Below are positions 1 through 6,961 of a stretch of 15,595 nucleotides of DNA, piece after piece. Within the stretch, counting starts at the first letter, position 1, and each line of letters begins with the position of its first letter. The DNA comes from Kiritimatiellia bacterium (lineage in GTDB: Bacteria > Verrucomicrobiota > Kiritimatiellia > RFP12 > UBA1067): NCBI GenBank assembly GCA_017385345.1, contig JAFNRY010000209.1, forward strand, positions 1 through 15,595, in the 5' to 3' direction. Position numbers and translations under genes: made by a program. The notes beneath the pieces are model-generated. The model did not search any database. It saw only the letters and a list, made by a program, of their open reading frames with translations, and had not been told where the DNA came from.

Positions 1-92
1 ACAGCAAGACCGGCGCGCAGGGCGGCGAGAAGGCGCACCGCCTTCTCCACACCAAATACAGGAAGCTCGATCTCTACAGCTTCGGGAAGTGA
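1..92 (+). CDS. C-terminal end of an unrecognised protein (5' part outside window)
   Basis: The frame that begins at base 3 is open from the window edge to a TGA at 90-92. It encodes 29 residues, basic and hydrophilic, ending in LYSFGK. An intrinsic terminator lies 22 bases past the stop, which supports this being a genuine gene end. Too little is visible to name a family, and no motif is recognised. Confidence 0.55.
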   Translation, partial: SKTGAQGGEKAHRLLHTKYRKLDLYSFGK

Positions 93-114
93 CGCGGGTT
101 CGCGAAGGCGGAAG

Positions 115-145
115 GCGGCGGGGCGGCAACGCCCCGCCGCTTTTT
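115..145 (+). terminator. Intrinsic (rho-independent) terminator
   Basis: A perfect 11-bp G+C stem (115-125 with 130-140) closes a GCAA tetraloop and is followed at once by five T residues (141-145). It lies just after the stop at 92 and so should end the upstream transcript. The T run directly abuts the promoter of the next gene, so termination and re-initiation are packed into about 45 bases. Confidence 0.9.
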
Positions 146-153
146 GCTATAAT
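145..153 (+). promoter_or_regulatory. Extended -10 promoter for the AICAR transformylase gene
   Basis: TGCTATAAT carries a perfect -10 hexamer (TATAAT, 148-153) and the TGn extension (145-147). No good -35 is seen at the usual distance, where the terminator stem lies; an extended -10 can compensate for that. Seven bases separate the hexamer from the ATG at 161, so the predicted transcription start falls at about 160-161, giving a leaderless or near-leaderless mRNA. No Shine-Dalgarno sequence is present in the gap. Confidence 0.7.
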
Positions 154-160
154 TGCAACC

Positions 161-1459
161 ATGAAAGATTTGAAAGCCGCGTACAAGACGATCGAGACGG
201 ACAGGTTTCCGTCGAAGATGGAAATAACGTTCGAAGAAGGCGGGGAGCGCCAGACGTTCTTCTACGAAAAGACGAAGTGGACGGTGGCCGGCGAGTCGAA
301 GGGCCTGCGCTACGGGGAGAACCCGGGCCAGGAGGCGGCGCTCTACCGGCTCGTCGCCGGCAACTTCTCGCTCGGCGACGTCGAAATGGTGCAGCCGGGC
401 CGCCATCTCGCCTCCGTCCCCGAACTCCTGCAGAGCGGCAAACACCCCGGCAAGACGAACATAACCGACACGGACAACGCCCTCAACATACTGCGCTACC
501 TTTCCGCAAAGCCGGCGGCCGTGATCGTCAAGCACAACAACCCGTGCGGCGTCGCGACCGGTTCGTCGCTGGCGGAGGCCTACTTCCGCGCGAACAAGGC
601 GGACCGCCTCGCGGCTTTCGGCGGCGCCATCGCCCTCAACCGCGAATGCGACGTCGAGACGGCGAAGCTCATCGCGGAAAACTACGCCGAAGTCGTGGTC
701 GCCCCCGATTTCAAGCCGGGGGTCATGGACATCTTCGCGGCGAAGAAGAACCTGCGCGTCTTCCGCATACGCAACATGGCGCGGCTCCAGGACTACGTCG
801 GCCTCAGAACCCTCGATTTCAAGTCGCTCATCGACGGAGGCGTCGTGGTGCAGACGTCGTTCGCGGTGGCCGCCAAGTCCCCGGCCGATTTCCTGAAGGC
901 GGAGTGCAGGCGCAAGATCGTGGACAAGGCGACCGGCGAGACGACGTACAGGGATTATTCCATAGCGCGCGAACCGACGGCGAAGGAGCTCGAAGACCTG
1001 TTTTTCGGCTGGCTCGTGGAAGCCGGCGTCACTTCGAACAGCGTGCTGTACGTGAAGGACGGCGCGACGGTCGGCATCGGCACCGGCGAGCAGGACCGCG
1101 TAGGCGTCGCAGAGATTGCGCGCGACAAGGCGTACGTGAAGCACGCGGATTGGCTGAGCTGGGAGAAGTGGGGCAAGCCGTACAACGAGCTGCGCCTCGC
1201 ATTCGGCGAAGAGGACGGCGCCAGGAAGCAGGCGGAGGCTATGGAGCGGACGCGCGCCGAGAAGGGCGGGCTTCCCGGCTGCGCGATGGTGTCGGACGCG
1301 TTCTTCCCGTTCCGGGACGGCGCGGAAGTCGGCATACGAGAGGGCATAACCTCGATCGTCCAGCCCGGCGGCGCGATTCGCGACTGGGACGTAATCGAGT
1401 GCTGCAACGAAGCCGGCGTCGCCATGGTGTTCACCGGCCAGCGCAGCTTCAAACACTGA
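161..1459 (+). CDS. Stand-alone AICAR transformylase (PurH C-terminal domain type)
   Basis: This 432-residue protein matches the formyltransferase half of PurH, which transfers a formyl group from 10-formyl-tetrahydrofolate to AICAR in the next-to-last step of IMP synthesis. Visible family signatures are LRYGENPGQ near residue 48, VKHNNPCGVA with the catalytic Lys124-His125 pair, SDAFFPFRD, and the C-terminal block IVQPGGAIRD followed by TGQRSFKH. The N-terminal IMP cyclohydrolase (MGS-like) domain of bifunctional PurH is absent, so another protein must close the ring. The start at 161 was chosen because an earlier in-frame start at 89 would place the terminator hairpin inside the coding region, and the -10 box lies just upstream of 161. 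It is the first gene of the plus-strand array. Confidence 0.93.
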   Translation: MKDLKAAYKTIETDRFPSKMEITFEEGGERQTFFYEKTKWTVAGESKGLRYGENPGQEAALYRLVAGNFSLGDVEMVQPGRHLASVPELLQSGKHPGKTNITDTDNALNILRYLSAKPAAVIVKHNNPCGVATGSSLAEAYFRANKADRLAAFGGAIALNRECDVETAKLIAENYAEVVVAPDFKPGVMDIFAAKKNLRVFRIRNMARLQDYVGLRTLDFKSLIDGGVVVQTSFAVAAKSPADFLKAECRRKIVDKATGETTYRDYSIAREPTAKELEDLFFGWLVEAGVTSNSVLYVKDGATVGIGTGEQDRVGVAEIARDKAYVKHADWLSWEKWGKPYNELRLAFGEEDGARKQAEAMERTRAEKGGLPGCAMVSDAFFPFRDGAEVGIREGITSIVQPGGAIRDWDVIECCNEAGVAMVFTGQRSFKH

Positions 1460-1510
1460 TTTAGGGAAACGGAGAAAGACAAGGCAGGTAAAGACGCATA
1501 CGGAGGCGGC

Positions 1511-2023
1511 ATGGGAACGAAAAACACATTCGCGGGCGGGGACGTTACATTCGGGCAGGCGTGGGAATACGGCGGGCCTCTGATGTGGGTGCTCGCGTTT
1601 CTATCGGTCGCGGCTCTCGCAACGGTCCTCTACATTCTGTTCACGCAGCGGCGCGGCGCGTTCCTGCGCAATTCCGTCGAGGCCCTCAAGGCGTCGAAGG
1701 ATCCGGAGGCCGAAGGCGCGAGAATCGCAGCGAGGCTGTATTCGGCCGTCGATTGGCTCGCTGACATCGCGGCCCTCGCCCCGCTGGTCGGCCTTCTCGG
1801 CACGGTCCTGGGAATGTTCAGCGCGTTCGGCGGCATCGCGGCCGACGTCACCGCCGGGGCCAAGCCTGTTGTTCTGGCGCAGGGCGTGTCGCAGGCGATA
1901 GTGACGACCATTTTCGGCCTCGCCATTTCGATTCCGGCGCAGGCGTTCCACGCGCTGCTGCGCCGCAGGGCGGCCGGACTTGTCGCCGCGCTCGAGGAGA
2001 AGGCAGATGAGATTTTCGCCTGA
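1511..2023 (+). CDS. MotA/TolQ/ExbB-family proton channel subunit
   Basis: A 170-residue inner-membrane protein with three predicted helices: about residues 22-44, 84-107 and 119-149. The second and third carry the family blocks LAPLVGLLGTVLGMFSAF and AIVTTIFGLAISIPA, with Thr98 and Thr132/133 at channel-lining positions. It is shorter than E. coli ExbB or TolQ because the cytoplasmic loop between helices 1 and 2 is reduced. Gln128 stands where E. coli ExbB and TolQ have Glu; from memory, other members of the broad family share this. ExbB-type subunits form a pentamer around ExbD and use the proton motive force to move a partner protein. GGAGG lies just before the ATG. The last 17 bases overlap the exbD-like gene, implying coupled expression. 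Confidence 0.92.
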   Translation: MGTKNTFAGGDVTFGQAWEYGGPLMWVLAFLSVAALATVLYILFTQRRGAFLRNSVEALKASKDPEAEGARIAARLYSAVDWLADIAALAPLVGLLGTVLGMFSAFGGIAADVTAGAKPVVLAQGVSQAIVTTIFGLAISIPAQAFHALLRRRAAGLVAALEEKADEIFA

Positions 2024-2465
2024 TTTGTCTTCCCGCAGGACCGCGCAGGTCTCGCTTGCAGGCATGCTCGACGTCATTTTCCTGCTGCTCTGCTTCTTCG
2101 TCGCTTCGAGCGTCTTTTCGCAATGGGAGAACGAAATCTCCATTCAGCTCCCGTCCGCCACGACGGCGGACGAGCCGGACAGGCTCCCCGGCGAAATCGT
2201 CGCGAACATAGCGAAGGACGGGACGGTCCGCGTCAACGGCGCGCAGATATCCCTCGAAGAGCTCGGTTCGAGACTGGCCCGCATCGCCAAGTTCTATCCG
2301 GGCCAGGCCGTCATAATACGGGCGGACAAGGAAGCCAAGTACGAATCGCTCGTGAAGACGGTGGACGCGTGCCGCTCGGCGGGCGTGTGGAACTTCGCGC
2401 TCGCGACGGCGGACGACGGACGCGGCGGCGGAGCGCCCGCCGGGGCCGCGGGAGGCGGTAGATGA
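2007..2465 (+). CDS. ExbD/TolR-family biopolymer transport protein
   Basis: This 152-residue protein has a short cytoplasmic N-terminus, one membrane helix (about residues 15-38) and a periplasmic domain. The helix contains Asp22 in SLAGMLDVIFLLL, the position of the essential protonatable Asp of ExbD/TolR. The periplasmic part (about 48-137) includes VRVNGAQISLEEL and VIIRADKEAKYESLVK, typical of the ExbD/TolR fold. A Gly/Ala-rich tail of about 15 residues ends the protein. The start at 2007 was preferred over an upstream in-frame codon at 1980 because GAGGAGAAGG precedes it and the N-terminus then has the usual length. It overlaps exbB by 17 bases and the TPR gene by 4 bases. Confidence 0.92.
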   Translation: MRFSPDLSSRRTAQVSLAGMLDVIFLLLCFFVASSVFSQWENEISIQLPSATTADEPDRLPGEIVANIAKDGTVRVNGAQISLEELGSRLARIAKFYPGQAVIIRADKEAKYESLVKTVDACRSAGVWNFALATADDGRGGGAPAGAAGGGR

Positions 2466-4438
2466 CGTTCTTCGCCGCAGTCGCGGCGGTCGTCTTCGCC
2501 TCCGCTGCGATTCTGCCCGCCGACCGGCTCGCAATGGCCGACCGCATGTTCGGTCGCGGCGACAGGAAGGGCGCCAAGGCCGAATACGCCGCGCTGCGCG
2601 GCGCGGACGGCATCGCCCAGGACGAACTCCTATTCCGTCTGGCGGAATGCTGCCGCGCGGACGGGGACCTCGCCGGCGCGTCGGAAGCGTACGGCGAACT
2701 TCTGGCGAAACATCCGCTTTCGCGCCACGTTCCGAGGGCGCGCCTGATGAAGGCCCTGTCCTCGTCCCCCGAAGAGAAGGCGGCGGCGCTCCGACTTCTC
2801 GACACCGATGCCACGCCTTCCGGCATACGCGCCGCCGCCCTGTACCACCTCGGCGTGGAGACTTCCGACGCCGCGGCCCTCGCGAAATGCGCCGAGGTGG
2901 AGCCGGACGGGCGCTACGCGCCGTACGCGCGCCTCCGCCGCGCCGCGCTGCTCTCGAATGCGGCGGACGCGAAGGAGCGCCGCGCCGCCATCGGCGAACT
3001 GCTCGAGATACACCGCTCCGGCGACCCGGAGCTGGCTCCCCGCGCCCTGTATCTCGCCGCCTCCGCCGCATACGCCGGCAAGCGGTACGACGAGGCCGCC
3101 GCCCTCTACAAGAAGTACGCCAAAGCCTATCCTTCCGACGCGCAGACCCCCGCCGCGCTGAACTTCGCCGCATGGAGCGAATACCTCGCCGGCAGGTACG
3201 CAGAGGCCGCGGCCCTGTGCGAAGGAGGGGAGACGGACGACGCCGCCTACATTCTCGCCATGTGCGCCTACCGGACCGGCGACATGGCGCGCACGAAGCT
3301 TCTCGCGTCCAAGTACCGCAATTCCCGTCCGGACGGCAAGTATTTCTCCAAGCTCGAGCTGCCCCTCGCCGCGGCAGACCGCTTCGCCGCCGAGAAGTCT
3401 GGCGATTCCGCCGCCTTTCTCGCCGCGGCCAGGCGCTGCGCCGAACTTTCCGGTTCGCCGGCCGACGCCCTGACGCTTGCGTGGGCGTACGAGAAGAATT
3501 CGCTTCCGGACGCCGCGGCCGAGGCGTACGCGAACACGGCGCGCAAACATCCGGCGACCGCCGCGGCGGCGGAGGCGCTGTTCAGGAAGGCCGCGATAGA
3601 CATACGCGCCTCCAGGTGGCGCCCCGCCGAGCTCGCGCTCGCGGAACTGCTCGCGATAGCCGGCGGGAATCCGGAGCTTCTGGCGCCGGGCCGCAAAGGA
3701 GAGGCTTTGTACTGGCGAGGCTACGCCGCGGCGCGGCTTGGGCTCGACGAACAGGCCGCGGCCTCGTACTCCCGGGCCCTCGCCGAGGGCGTCGGCGCCG
3801 GCGAGGCTCTTGAAGCGCGCATCTTCCTGGCCTCCGCCGCGCAGAAGGCCGGCCGCGACGACGAGGCGGCAAAGGCGTGGGTGGAGCTCGCGGCGGACGG
3901 AGCCGCGAAACGCATGGACGGCGCAGAACTCCGGTCCGTCGCGCGCTTCCTGCTCGATTCGCCGGAGGCGGGGACCGCCGCGGCGGCTTCCGCCGCCGTC
4001 GTTTACGGCGCCGAACTGGCCGCTATTTCCAAGACCCCCGAATGGAGGCAGTGCGCCTTCGCGCTGCTCGGCGACGCCAATTCGGCCGCCGGCAATCTCT
4101 CCGCCGCCGTCGGCGCGTACAGGCAGGCGATGGCGGAGAACGTCCGCACCGCCGACGCCAAGACCGCTTCGCTCTCGCTCGGCGTGCTGCTCGCGCGCTC
4201 GGGCGAAACCGCGGAGGCCGAGAAGCATCTGAAGGAGGCCGTGTCGCTCAATCCGGGGCGGGACGACGCTGGCCGCCGCGCCAATGCGTATCTCTGGCTC
4301 GCGCGCTGCCGCGACGGTGCCGGCGACGCGCAGGGCGCTTGCGCGTACGCCACGGTGGTTTCGTCCCTGTTCGCGAATTCGCCCGAGGCGGCGGAGGCCG
4401 CGAAGATTCTGGCCGCGCATCCGGAGGAGTCGAAATGA
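2462..4438 (+). CDS. Exported TPR-repeat protein of the ExbBD-VWA block
   Basis: A 658-residue protein starting with a hydrophobic signal peptide (about residues 1-18, with an ASAA-type cleavage region), so probably periplasmic. Most of the rest is alanine-rich helical repeats of TPR character. Examples are around residues 60-88 (ending GELLAKHP), 194-225 (GKRYDEAAALYKKYAKAYP), 420-450 (GLDEQAAASYSRAL) and 545-610 (ending KEAVSLNP). Tol-Pal loci also often carry an exported TPR protein (CpoB/YbgF), but this one is more than twice as long and no orthology is claimed. The ATG overlaps the exbD stop (ATGA) and GGAGG lies upstream. Its own stop overlaps the next ATG in the same way. A scaffold or partner role for the motor is inferred from position only. 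Confidence 0.85.
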   Translation: MTFFAAVAAVVFASAAILPADRLAMADRMFGRGDRKGAKAEYAALRGADGIAQDELLFRLAECCRADGDLAGASEAYGELLAKHPLSRHVPRARLMKALSSSPEEKAAALRLLDTDATPSGIRAAALYHLGVETSDAAALAKCAEVEPDGRYAPYARLRRAALLSNAADAKERRAAIGELLEIHRSGDPELAPRALYLAASAAYAGKRYDEAAALYKKYAKAYPSDAQTPAALNFAAWSEYLAGRYAEAAALCEGGETDDAAYILAMCAYRTGDMARTKLLASKYRNSRPDGKYFSKLELPLAAADRFAAEKSGDSAAFLAAARRCAELSGSPADALTLAWAYEKNSLPDAAAEAYANTARKHPATAAAAEALFRKAAIDIRASRWRPAELALAELLAIAGGNPELLAPGRKGEALYWRGYAAARLGLDEQAAASYSRALAEGVGAGEALEARIFLASAAQKAGRDDEAAKAWVELAADGAAKRMDGAELRSVARFLLDSPEAGTAAAASAAVVYGAELAAISKTPEWRQCAFALLGDANSAAGNLSAAVGAYRQAMAENVRTADAKTASLSLGVLLARSGETAEAEKHLKEAVSLNPGRDDAGRRANAYLWLARCRDGAGDAQGACAYATVVSSLFANSPEAAEAAKILAAHPEESK

Positions 4439-6156
4439 GGGATTCCGGCGGCGGAGCGTTCTTTTTGGCCGCGCTGATCCTTTCGGTCGCGGCGCACATG
4501 GCCGGAATGTTCTATTTCGAGCCGCAGGTCATGACGCATATCAGCGGATCCGGCGCGAGATCCCGGGCGAGAATGCCCGCGAGATTCGTCAAGGCGCCGC
4601 CGGAAACCGCCGGACGGGACGATGAACCCGCGCCCGGCGCCGCCGCGCCCGCCGCCGAATCCCCGTCCGCGGCCGACGCGGCGTCGGCAGACAAGGCTCC
4701 GTCTCCGGAACGGCCTTCCGGCGCGTTTTCGGCTTTCGCCCCGGAAAACGAAACGGAAGCGGGGAGCGAAGCGGCTCCGCCGCCGGAGGCCGTCCTGCTG
4801 CCGGACGCCAATCCCCCGCTCGCGCCGACGGTGTTCGATTCCGCGCCTCCCAGTTCCGAGAGCGAGGGGGTCGTAGTCGCGCTTCCGGGAATCGTTCCGG
4901 GACGGGAAAGAGACGCGCTCGAAAAAAACGGGATGTTCACGATCCGCGCTTCCGCGCCCGCCGGACAGTCCTCCGCCGCCGCGCAGCCGGAACCGCCGCC
5001 GCCGGCCGAGCCGCTCGAGGATATCGAACTGCCGGCCCCGGATTCCGCGGCCGGCGGGAACCGGCTTGCGGATTCCCCAGCGTCTTCCTTCGACAGCCTT
5101 TCGCCGCGGCTTTCCGCGGACGAGATACTTTCGTCGCTCGACACCTCGGCCGTCATGCCGTCGCTCGACGAGAAAGTCGTGGAGAGGGAGAAGGACGCCG
5201 TTCGCGCGCTGCTCGACCTCAGGGACGCCGGCCCCCTCGAGAAGAAAGTCTCCGTCGCCGCGCGTTCCGCCAAGGCCGGAGACTGGATTTATTTCAAGGT
5301 TTCGCTTTCCCCGGACGAATCGCTGCCGATCGTCGCGAAGGACATGGTCGTCCTTTTCGACGCGTCCGGATCGATCGCGAACGACCGCCTCGAAAGCTGC
5401 CGCGAGGCGGCGCGGCAGGTATTGCGCTCCTGCATGAACTCCGGCGACAGGTTCAATCTCGTGGCGTTCCGCGACAAGTTCGAATACGCCTTCGGGCAAT
5501 GGCGGGACTGCGACGCCGCCTCCTACGACGCGGCGGAGAAGTGGATGTCGAATCTCGCGGCGCACGGCAGGACGGACGTGTTCGCCTCCATGGCGTCGGT
5601 CCTGAAACTGCCGCGCGACCCGGCGAGGCCCATAGTGGCCCTCGTCATAACCGACGGCGACGCCAACACGGGCGTCACCGCGACGTCGAAGATCATCTCC
5701 CGCTTCACCGCGCTGAACGACGGCCTGGTGTCGCTGTACATGTACGGCGTCAAAAAGACGGCGAATAGAAAGTTGATAGACATCCTGACCCACGGAAACC
5801 GCGGAGAAGGCTTCGTGCATTCCGGCGACAGGTCGCAGGCGGGATCCGGCATCGAATCCATGGCCGGAAGATTCCGCGATCCCGTGCTGACCGACCTCAG
5901 GATCGTGTTCCCCGCCGCGAGCAAGGCGGAAGCCTATCCCGCGCGGCTGAAGAATCTGTACCGCGGGCAGACGCTGGAAATATACGGGCGGACGCCGGAC
6001 GGCGCGAGGCGCATCGGATTTTCATTGAAGGGATTGAACGGCGCGGACGCCTACGAAGGCTTTTTCGAGGTGGATCTGGCGACCGCCGCGTTCGACGCCG
6101 CCCTTCCGGCGGAATGGGCCGCCGAGCAGAAGGCGCACGCCGCCGCCAACAGATAG
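4435..6156 (+). CDS. TonB-like anchored von Willebrand A domain protein
   Basis: This 573-residue protein has a single N-terminal membrane helix (about residues 8-28). The helix contains Ser17-x3-His21 in LSVAAH, the motif TonB and TolA use to couple to ExbB/ExbD or TolQ/TolR. Residues about 30-255 are a low-complexity Pro/Ala/Glu/Ser linker, also TonB-like. From about 285 comes a VWA domain with a complete MIDAS metal site: Asp309-Ala-Ser-Gly-Ser313, Thr380 and Asp407 in VITDGDANTG. After the VWA fold, about residues 490-570 look like the beta-rich tail found in VIT/VWA (inter-alpha-trypsin-like) bacterial proteins, but the N-terminal VIT domain is missing. No TonB or TolA C-terminal domain is present. 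GGAGGAG precedes the ATG, which overlaps the TPR gene stop by four bases. Domain calls are firm; the energised function is inferred. Confidence 0.88.
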   Translation: MRDSGGGAFFLAALILSVAAHMAGMFYFEPQVMTHISGSGARSRARMPARFVKAPPETAGRDDEPAPGAAAPAAESPSAADAASADKAPSPERPSGAFSAFAPENETEAGSEAAPPPEAVLLPDANPPLAPTVFDSAPPSSESEGVVVALPGIVPGRERDALEKNGMFTIRASAPAGQSSAAAQPEPPPPAEPLEDIELPAPDSAAGGNRLADSPASSFDSLSPRLSADEILSSLDTSAVMPSLDEKVVEREKDAVRALLDLRDAGPLEKKVSVAARSAKAGDWIYFKVSLSPDESLPIVAKDMVVLFDASGSIANDRLESCREAARQVLRSCMNSGDRFNLVAFRDKFEYAFGQWRDCDAASYDAAEKWMSNLAAHGRTDVFASMASVLKLPRDPARPIVALVITDGDANTGVTATSKIISRFTALNDGLVSLYMYGVKKTANRKLIDILTHGNRGEGFVHSGDRSQAGSGIESMAGRFRDPVLTDLRIVFPAASKAEAYPARLKNLYRGQTLEIYGRTPDGARRIGFSLKGLNGADAYEGFFEVDLATAAFDAALPAEWAAEQKAHAAANR

Positions 6157-6160
6157 ACGG

Positions 6161-6961
6161 ATGAACCGCATACTGTTCGAGACCGCCGAAATAAAAAACG
6201 GCTACGTAGAGTTTTCGGGGGACCGGGCGGCCCACGTGCTGGACGTCCTCCACGGCGAGGTCGGGCAGATTCTCAAGACGGGCGAGATAAACGGGAAGAT
6301 CGGCACCGGGCGCATATCGGCGATAGAGGGGCGCACCGTGACGGTCCGCGTCTCGCACGACGTCGAGAGCGCCAGGCCGTGGGCGGACGTGATACTGGCG
6401 CCGCCGCGTCCGCGGGCTTTCAAACGCCTCCTGCCGCAGCTCGCCGCCCTGGGGGCGGGGAGGATCGCGATCGTCGGCGCCGGGAAAGTGGAAAAGGATT
6501 TCTGGGGCGCGACCGTGCTCAAGGAGGAAAACTTCAGGCCGCTTCTCGTGGAAGGGCTCGTGCAGTCCGGCGCTTCGATCCTTCCGGAGATCGTCCTTCG
6601 CCGCAACTTCAGGCGTTTCGTCGAGGACGAGCTCTCCGCGATGTTCGTGGACGATGCGTTCCGCGTGGTGGCCCATCCGTCGCCGCAGGCGGAGCTGCCG
6701 CCCGTCCCGGGCTGCGGCGGAAGATGCCTTTTGGCGATCGGCCCGGAGGGCGGCTGGCTCGACGAAGAGGTGGAGCTTCTCGAATCGAAGGGGTTCCGAC
6801 GCTTCTCTCTCGGCGGAAGGGTTTTGAGGACCGAAACCGCCACGATCGCGGCCATGGCGGTCCTCGGCTTCTGCAAAGCCCGCGCCGTCGCCGAGCGGCA
6901 GGAGAACGGCGCGCAGGGAAACGGTTTGTCACAAGAAAACAAATGGAGGGAAGAAAGATGA
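6161..6961 (+). CDS. rsmE: 16S rRNA (uracil-1498-N3)-methyltransferase, RsmE family, copy 1
   Basis: A 266-residue SPOUT-class enzyme that methylates N3 of U1498 in 16S rRNA using S-adenosylmethionine. It has an N-terminal PUA-like region beginning MNRILFE (about 1-70). The C-terminal knot carries LAIGPEGGW (Gly194 onward) and SLGGRVLRTETA, the conserved RsmE cofactor-binding blocks. A charged tail of about 25 residues follows. The ATG sits four bases after the VWA stop with no strong Shine-Dalgarno, suggesting re-initiation after the upstream gene. Its stop overlaps the next gene as ATGA. A second RsmE-type gene lies at 11110-11853; which one is the true U1498 enzyme cannot be settled here. 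Confidence 0.88.
   Translation: MNRILFETAEIKNGYVEFSGDRAAHVLDVLHGEVGQILKTGEINGKIGTGRISAIEGRTVTVRVSHDVESARPWADVILAPPRPRAFKRLLPQLAALGAGRIAIVGAGKVEKDFWGATVLKEENFRPLLVEGLVQSGASILPEIVLRRNFRRFVEDELSAMFVDDAFRVVAHPSPQAELPPVPGCGGRCLLAIGPEGGWLDEEVELLESKGFRRFSLGGRVLRTETATIAAMAVLGFCKARAVAERQENGAQGNGLSQENKWREER

Noticed and set aside
89..160. A longer start for the AICAR transformylase at 89.
   Set aside because: It would translate the terminator hairpin and promoter, and the added residues are Arg/Gly-rich with no family match. The ATG at 161 fits the promoter position.
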